The notes under the pieces were generated by a model. The model was given only the letters and a program-made list of their open reading frames with translations. It was not told the origin of the DNA and did no database searches. From contig JAHEEH010000026.1 of the NCBI GenBank assembly GCA_024640835.1, forward strand, positions 1 to 10,986: a stretch of 10,986 bases of DNA, written 5' to 3'. The DNA is from Bacteroidota bacterium (GTDB lineage Bacteria > Bacteroidota > Rhodothermia > Rhodothermales > UBA10348). Each line of letters opens with the position of its first letter. Position 1 is the first letter of the stretch. Of this stretch, positions 7,195-10,986 are shown piece after piece. The position numbers and the translations under genes were made by a program.

Positions 7195-7956
7195 ATGGCA
7201 CATTCGATGCGCATAAACCTCAAGATCTGGCGCCAGGCGGGCCCCGACGCACCCGGTCGCTTCGAGACCTATGCGGTGGAGGAGGCCAATCCCCACATGT
7301 CGTTCCTGGAGCTGCTCGACGTCCTGAACGAGCAGCTCATCAAGGAGGGCAAGGAGCCCGTGGAGTTCGACCACGATTGCCGCGAAGGCATCTGTGGCTC
7401 CTGTGGACTGGTGGTCAACGGTGTGGCCCATGGTCCGCAGAAGCGGACGGCCGTGTGCCAGCTGCACATGCGCCACTACGGGGACGGCGACACGATCGTG
7501 GTCGAGCCCTGGAGGGCCACGGCGTTCCCGCTGATCCGCGACCTCGTGGTCGATCGTTCGGCGTTCGACCGGATCATGGCCGCGGGTGGATACGTCTCCG
7601 TTTCGACGGGCAACGCACCGGACGCCAACGCCGTCCTCATCAGCAAGGTGGACGCGGAGCTGGCCATGGACTACGCGTCGTGCATCGGGTGCGGAGCGTC
7701 CGTTGCGGCCTGCCCGAATGCCTCGGCTTCCCTGTTCACCGCGGCGAAGGTGGCGCAGTTCGCCCACCTGCCGCAGGGCCACCCCGAGCGGCGTCGGCGT
7801 GTGCGCAGCATGGTCGAAACGATGGAGGCCGAAGGGTTCGGCGACTGTTCCAACCACGCGGAGTGCGAAGCCGTCTGCCCGAAAGGCATCTCGATCTCGG
7901 CCATCGCGACCATGCGTCGCGAGTACATGAAGGCCGTGCTGTCGGGATCCGACTGA
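7195..7956 (+). CDS. sdhB: Succinate dehydrogenase/fumarate reductase iron-sulfur subunit (Ser at one expected cluster ligand)
   Basis: This 253-residue subunit passes electrons from the FAD of SdhA to the haems and quinone site of SdhC. The N-terminal ferredoxin domain has the 2Fe-2S cysteines C62, C67, C70 and C88. The C-terminal domain carries [12 protein letters not shown] (163-174) and [12 protein letters not shown] (218-229). In the family the first motif reads CxxCxxCxxxCP, with the third Cys ligating the 4Fe-4S cluster. Here that position is Ser169, encoded by TCC at 7699-7701, while C163, C166, C173, C218, C224 and C228 are all present. Serine can ligate such clusters, so the protein may still work with an altered redox potential; a sequencing or assembly error is the alternative. 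The ATG at 7195 is preceded by a weak CAGG. It is the last gene of sdhCAB. Confidence 0.95.
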   Translation: MAHSMRINLKIWRQAGPDAPGRFETYAVEEANPHMSFLELLDVLNEQLIKEGKEPVEFDHDCREGICGSCGLVVNGVAHGPQKRTAVCQLHMRHYGDGDTIVVEPWRATAFPLIRDLVVDRSAFDRIMAAGGYVSVSTGNAPDANAVLISKVDAELAMDYASCIGCGASVAACPNASASLFTAAKVAQFAHLPQGHPERRRRVRSMVETMEAEGFGDCSNHAECEAVCPKGISISAIATMRREYMKAVLSGSD

Positions 7957-7966
7957 GGCTCGCTCC

Positions 7967-7987
7967 GCACCGGCCGAGGGCCCGTGC
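7967..7987. terminator. Imperfect hairpin between convergent sdhB and purQ, possible bidirectional terminator
   Basis: GCAC-C-GGCC (7967-7975) and GGCC-C-GTGC (7979-7987) pair with one central mismatch around a GAG loop, giving a stem of eight GC-rich pairs. It fills most of the 31-nt gap between the two convergent stop codons, where termination is expected from both sides. There is no T-run on either side, so it may be a weak or Rho-assisted terminator. Confidence 0.4.
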
Positions 7988-8692
7988 TCAGGCCGGGATG
8001 CCCGCCAGGTGCTCCAGCGCCGACTCGAAAAGGCGCAGCCCGTCGGGTTGCCCGAGGATCGACTCCGCGCAGCGCTCCGGGTGGGGCATCATCCCCAGCA
8101 CGTTACGACCCTCCGACAGCACACCCGCGACGTTCCGGATCGAGCCGTTGGGATTGGCCGTCTCCACCACGTTGCCATCGGAGTCCGCGTAACGAAACAC
8201 GATCCGGTCCTCCTGCTCCAGCCGGTCCAGGGTGTCCGGATCCGCGTAGTAGTTCCCGTCTCCGTGGGCGATCGGGATCCGCAGGACGCGCCCCTTCAGC
8301 CCGCGCGTGAACGGCGTGGCGTCCGTTTCCACGTGCAGGTGCACCTGCCGGCAGACGAATCGAAGCGACGCATTGCGCATCAGGGCCCCGGGAAGGAGCC
8401 CGCTCTCGCACAGGATCTGGAATCCGTTGCAGATGCCCAGCACGAGCCCTCCATCCCCGGCGAACCGCACCACCTCCCGCATGATCGGGCTGAATCGCGC
8501 GATCGCGCCTGACCGGAGGTAGTCCCCGTACGAGAAACCGCCCGGCACGATGACCAGGTCCACGTCGCCCAGGTCGTGCTCCTTGTGCCAGATGAATCGG
8601 GCGTCGAGCCCCAGTACGTGCCGCGCGACGTGGTACGCGTCGTGATCGCAGTTCGAACCGGGAAAGACGAGGACTCCGACGGATACGGACAT
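7988..8692 (-). CDS. purQ: Phosphoribosylformylglycinamidine synthase subunit I (glutaminase)
   Basis: PurQ is the glutamine amidotransferase subunit of FGAM synthase, the fourth step of de novo purine synthesis. It hydrolyses glutamine and feeds ammonia to PurL, with PurS bridging. The 234 residues form one class I glutaminase domain. The N-terminus has [13 protein letters not shown] (7-19), typical of Pur[17 protein letters not shown] (50-65) is the family signature. The catalytic triad is C88 in [10 protein letters not shown]204 and E206 in MMPHPER. The length matches stand-alone PurQ. The ATG at 8692 lets the protein begin one strand before the PGSNCD motif, as usual. No purS or purL lies in the window, so the purine genes are scattered or elsewhere. 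It converges on sdhB and follows yceI on the same strand, but a hairpin lies between, so independent transcription is likely. Confidence 0.96.
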   Translation of the reverse strand: MSVSVGVLVFPGSNCDHDAYHVARHVLGLDARFIWHKEHDLGDVDLVIVPGGFSYGDYLRSGAIARFSPIMREVVRFAGDGGLVLGICNGFQILCESGLLPGALMRNASLRFVCRQVHLHVETDATPFTRGLKGRVLRIPIAHGDGNYYADPDTLDRLEQEDRIVFRYADSDGNVVETANPNGSIRNVAGVLSEGRNVLGMMPHPERCAESILGQPDGLRLFESALEHLAGIPA

Positions 8693-8733
8693 GCTCGCGG
8701 GATCTGGTGGCGGGAATCCCGAACATACGAAAG

Positions 8734-8761
8734 GCGCGGCACCGGATGACCGGCACCGCGC
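8734..8761 (-). terminator. Intrinsic-terminator-like hairpin after the YceI-family gene
   Basis: Read on the minus strand, two 12-nt arms (GCGCGGTGCCGG and CCGGTGCCGCGC) flank a TCAT loop and are followed by CTTTCG. As minus-strand RNA all 12 positions pair, two of them as G-U wobbles. The plus-strand copy has C-A mismatches at those two places. This asymmetry assigns the hairpin to the minus-strand transcript, 21 nt past the yceI stop. The T-run is short, so efficiency is uncertain. Confidence 0.6.
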
Positions 8762-8782
8762 CCTCGCCGGACGAACCGGGCG

Positions 8783-9397
8783 TCAATTCTGGATGGCCTG
8801 GATCTCGAGTTGGATCAGCACGTCCTTCGACACGATGAGACCGCCCATCTCCGTGACGGCATCCCACACAAGACCGTAGTCGAACCGATTGATCGTGGTG
8901 GACGCTTCGATCGCGATGCGACGGCTGTCGCCCATCGTAGCCGCGCCCACGAATTGTCCGTCGAGCACGACCTCCCTCGTCGTGCCCCGGATGGTGAGGT
9001 CACCCACCAGTTCGAAGCGGTCGCCGTCGATGTGGCGTACCTCGCGACTGCGGAAGGTCATGGTCGGATGGTTTTCCGCGTCGAAAAAGTCCGCCGACTT
9101 CAGGTGCCCGTCGCGCTTTTCGACACCCGTATCGATGGACCCTACCTGGATCACGGCGCTGGCTTCCAGGGTCGAGAGGTCGTCCGGATCGACGTGGACG
9201 GAAGACTCGAACTCGTTGAACCGGCCGTTCACCTTCGTGATACCGAGGTGACGAACGTGGAAACCCACGCTCGAATGCGCCAGGTCGATCGAGTACGTCG
9301 GAACGTCGACGACGAGGGTGTCGGGACCGGGGGGAACTCCGGGCGCGGCGAACGTCAGGGCGGCCGGGAATACGGCGTTCTGAAGAATGGTCATCAT
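8783..9397 (-). CDS. yceI: YceI-family lipid-binding-like protein, probably exported
   Basis: YceI proteins are lipocalin-like beta-barrels in the periplasm that bind polyisoprenoids or other amphiphiles; the physiological role is often unclear. The 204 residues show the family pattern in order: YSIDLAHSSVGFHVRHLGI (35-53), VNGRFNEFE (56-64), VGSIDTGVEKRDGHLKSADF (85-104), HPTMTFRS (110-117), LTIRGTTREVVLD (134-146) and INRFDYG (169-175). The start is ATG at 9397 or the adjacent ATG at 9394. The first 20 residues are hydrophobic and could be an export signal, but they lack the usual basic n-region, so secretion is plausible rather than certain. An AG-rich stretch (AGAAGAGA) just upstream may serve as ribosome binding site. 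The gene ends at a terminator-like hairpin and is divergent from the DUF58 gene, with 158 nt between the two starts. Confidence 0.9.
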   Translation of the reverse strand: MMTILQNAVFPAALTFAAPGVPPGPDTLVVDVPTYSIDLAHSSVGFHVRHLGITKVNGRFNEFESSVHVDPDDLSTLEASAVIQVGSIDTGVEKRDGHLKSADFFDAENHPTMTFRSREVRHIDGDRFELVGDLTIRGTTREVVLDGQFVGAATMGDSRRIAIEASTTINRFDYGLVWDAVTEMGGLIVSKDVLIQLEIQAIQN

Positions 9398-9460
9398 GGT
9401 GTCTCTTCTGTTGTTTTCGGATCCTGTCGTGACCCGGTGGCGATCCAGGTCATAGTGTCG

Positions 9461-9493
9461 TTTCCACAATATACGTCACAACAAGTATTTTGG
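9461..9493 (+). promoter_or_regulatory. Candidate Bacteroidota-type promoter for the DUF58 gene
   Basis: TTTC (9461-9464, consensus TTTG) and TATTTTGG (9486-9493, consensus TAnnTTTG with one mismatch) are separated by 21 nt, close to the -33/-7 spacing known for Bacteroidota housekeeping sigma factors. It lies in the only clearly AT-richer patch of the divergent yceI-DUF58 region. Transcription would start near 9500, upstream of the ATGs at 9511 and 9556. The match is partial and the phylum assignment is itself inferred. Confidence 0.33.
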
Positions 9494-9555
9494 TTTCAGG
9501 ATCGGACAACATGGGCGCGGGTCGCGGCGTTATAAGCGATTCAGGTCGATTCAGC

Positions 9556-10437
9556 ATGATTCCAAAGGAGCTTTTCGCCACGATCCGTCGCCTCGAGATC
9601 CGGACCCGGGGTCTGGTCTCGAATATTTTCGGCGGCGAGTACCATTCCGCCTTCAAGGGGCAGGGGATGGAGTTCGCCGAGGTGCGGCCCTACCAGTACG
9701 GTGACGACATCCGGGCCATCGACTGGAACGTGTCCGCACGGTACGATGAGACCTACGTAAAGATTTTCGAAGAGGAACGAGAGCAGACGCTGATGCTCCT
9801 GGTGGATGTCTCCGGATCCGGAGATTTCGGGGCCCGCGGCCGCTTCAAGCGCGAACTGGCCGCCGAGCTCTGTGCCGTTCTCGCCTTCAGCGCGGTGCAG
9901 AACAACGACAAGGTGGGACTCATCCTGTTCTCGGACGAGATCGAGCTGTTCGTGCCGCCGAAGAAGGGACGTCGCCACGTGCTTCGCCTCGTGCGGGACC
10001 TGTTCGCGCACGACGTGCATTCGCGGCGTACCGATCTCACGGTCGCGCTCGACCACGTGGTCCACGTGCTTCACCGTCGATCCATCGTGCTCCTGCTGTC
10101 GGATTTGATGACCCACGGGTACGAAGCGGCCCTGCGTGCGGTATCCCGGCGTCATGACACGGTCGCCTTCCACCTGATGGATCCCGTGGAGCGGGACCTC
10201 CCCCCCGTCGGTCTTCTCGATCTCATCGATGCGGAGACCGGGCGCCCGATGACCGTCGATGCGGGAGCCCGGAACACCCGCCGGGCGTTCGCCGAAGCCG
10301 CCGCCGAACTGGACCAGTCCGCAGAGGCCGTATTCAGGCGTCTCCGGGTAGACCGCGTGCGCCTGCGCACGGACGAGGACTACGTGGAGCCCCTGGTGCA
10401 GTTCTTCCGAGAGCGAAACCGTCGCCGTTCCCGCTGA
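9556..10437 (+). CDS. DUF58 domain protein with vWA-like fold, Bat cluster
   Basis: DUF58 proteins are usually encoded with MoxR ATPases and Bat vWA proteins and are thought to act in assembly or envelope stress functions; no reaction is established. This 293-residue protein has no membrane segment. Its N-terminal signature is EYHSAFKGQGMEFAEVRPYQ (28-47) followed by GDDIRAIDWNVSAR (49-62), the classic DUF58 block. A vWA-like part follows, with a DVSGS metal-site motif (84-88), T159 in RRTDL and D183 in LLSDL, so a complete MIDAS is plausible. The ATG at 9556 gives MIPKELFATIRRLEIRTR, the family's usual start. An ATG at 9511, with AGGA upstream, would add 15 residues and cannot be excluded. 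The next gene begins one base after its stop, so translation is probably coupled. moxR, usually upstream, is absent here; a yceI gene lies there instead. Confidence 0.92.
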   Translation: MIPKELFATIRRLEIRTRGLVSNIFGGEYHSAFKGQGMEFAEVRPYQYGDDIRAIDWNVSARYDETYVKIFEEEREQTLMLLVDVSGSGDFGARGRFKRELAAELCAVLAFSAVQNNDKVGLILFSDEIELFVPPKKGRRHVLRLVRDLFAHDVHSRRTDLTVALDHVVHVLHRRSIVLLLSDLMTHGYEAALRAVSRRHDTVAFHLMDPVERDLPPVGLLDLIDAETGRPMTVDAGARNTRRAFAEAAAELDQSAEAVFRRLRVDRVRLRTDEDYVEPLVQFFRERNRRRSR

Positions 10438-10438
10438 C

Positions 10439-10986
10439 ATGACCCGCCTCATCGTCCTGTTCATGCTTGTCGTGGCGTGCGCCGCACCCGCCACCGCCCA
10501 GGTCGCCGCGGTGCGCGTGCAGTCCGACTCGCTCTGGGTCGGCGAGTGGACGGAGCTCGTCCTCGGCGTGGCGCATGACGGATCGCGCCGCGCGATTTTC
10601 CCGGACGATTCCGGCGCGGAGGCGCCGGCCGAGGCCATCGGCACCGCGGGCGATTTCGAGCTGCTCACCCGGCTGTCGGCCGGATCCCGCATGCTCCCCG
10701 ACGGGGGAAGGCTGGACTCGGTGGCATACCGCGCCACCACGTTCGCCCTCGACACGGCGTGGGCCCTTCCCGTCGTGGGCCTGGTCTCGGAGTCCGACAC
10801 GCTGCGTGTCGCGGGCATGCCCCTCCTGGTTCCGATCCGATCGGTGGTTCCGGAAGACGCCGAGGACATCCTCGACATCACGCCGATCGTCGAGTTCCCC
10901 AGGGCCTGGTGGCCATGGCTCGTCCTTCTGGCGGTGCTGGCAGCCGGCTGGATTCTCGCGCGGCGCCTTCGGAAGCGCACCCCGGA
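10439..10986 (+). CDS. BatD-like exported protein with C-terminal membrane anchor (partial, runs off the right edge)
   Basis: The visible 182 residues begin with a signal peptide MTRLIVLFMLVVACAAPATA, cleaved either after A20 or, as a lipoprotein, before C14 (VVAC fits a lipobox). The next 135 residues look like a beta-rich extracytoplasmic domain of the type seen in BatD or DUF4381-like proteins, with SLWVGEWTELVLGV (31-44) resembling the start of such a domain. A transmembrane helix follows at about 157-174 (after RAWWPW), then a basic RRLRKR. The ATG at 10439 is separated from the DUF58 stop by one base, which indicates an operon. In Bat clusters this slot is commonly held by such an anchor protein, followed by vWA proteins. 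Family assignment rests mainly on context and architecture. The length is unknown because the window ends. Confidence 0.72.
   Translation, partial: MTRLIVLFMLVVACAAPATAQVAAVRVQSDSLWVGEWTELVLGVAHDGSRRAIFPDDSGAEAPAEAIGTAGDFELLTRLSAGSRMLPDGGRLDSVAYRATTFALDTAWALPVVGLVSESDTLRVAGMPLLVPIRSVVPEDAEDILDITPIVEFPRAWWPWLVLLAVLAAGWILARRLRKRTP

Noticed and set aside
5253..7223. 656-codon open frame antisense to sdhA
   Set aside because: It is a full-length shadow of sdhA. Its translation (Val/Arg/Asp/Gly/His-rich) has no domain, and sdhA is certain.
9541..10980. 479-codon open frame antisense to the DUF58 and BatD-like genes
   Set aside because: It covers two well-supported plus-strand genes, and its composition is that of a GC-rich shadow frame.

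Overview
This looks like a chromosomal housekeeping segment from a high-GC bacterium (roughly two-thirds G+C by eye, not computed). The gene set points towards the Bacteroidota/Rhodothermota side of the tree: a three-gene succinate dehydrogenase with a di-haem b558-type membrane subunit, a cysteine-free RNase E/G with an insertion in its S1 domain, a DUF58-BatD-like pair, and start codons with mostly weak or absent Shine-Dalgarno sequences. A Rhodothermales-like organism is my best guess. It is an inference from gene content, not a database result.

Layout. On the minus strand, reading from 3773 down to 1, come an RNase E/G-family ribonuclease, a 247-residue exported beta-barrel-like protein, a 96-residue conserved-looking protein of unknown function, and the N-terminal part of an MBL-fold (PhnP/RNase Z-like) metallohydrolase that runs off the left edge. 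Gaps of 19, 54 and 10 nt suggest they are co-transcribed. A gene-free divergent region of 734 nt (3774-4507) holds several short perfect palindromes and repeated AGTCCGG units. To its right, sdhCAB reads on the plus strand (4508-7956) and encodes a complete three-subunit succinate:quinone oxidoreductase (or fumarate reductase). It faces purQ (minus, 7988-8692) across a 31-nt gap with a hairpin. Next is a YceI-family gene (minus, 8783-9397), which ends at a hairpin whose pairing favours minus-strand transcription. Divergently on the plus strand start a DUF58 protein (9556-10437) and an exported, membrane-anchored BatD-like protein cut by the right edge (10439-10986).

How the parts relate. SdhC, SdhA and SdhB form one membrane complex linking the TCA cycle to the quinone pool. 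PurQ supplies ammonia for purine synthesis. The DUF58 and BatD-like pair is the start of a Bat-type cell-envelope cluster, but no moxR gene lies next to it here. The RNase is probably the main RNA-decay endonuclease.

The points most worth a second look are a Ser in place of an expected iron-sulfur ligand Cys in SdhB, the missing zinc-link cysteines and Arg/Gly/Ser-rich tail of the RNase, and the palindrome-rich divergent region. I saw no tRNA, rRNA, CRISPR array, insertion sequence, transposase, integrase or phage gene, and no convincing new defence or mobile system.
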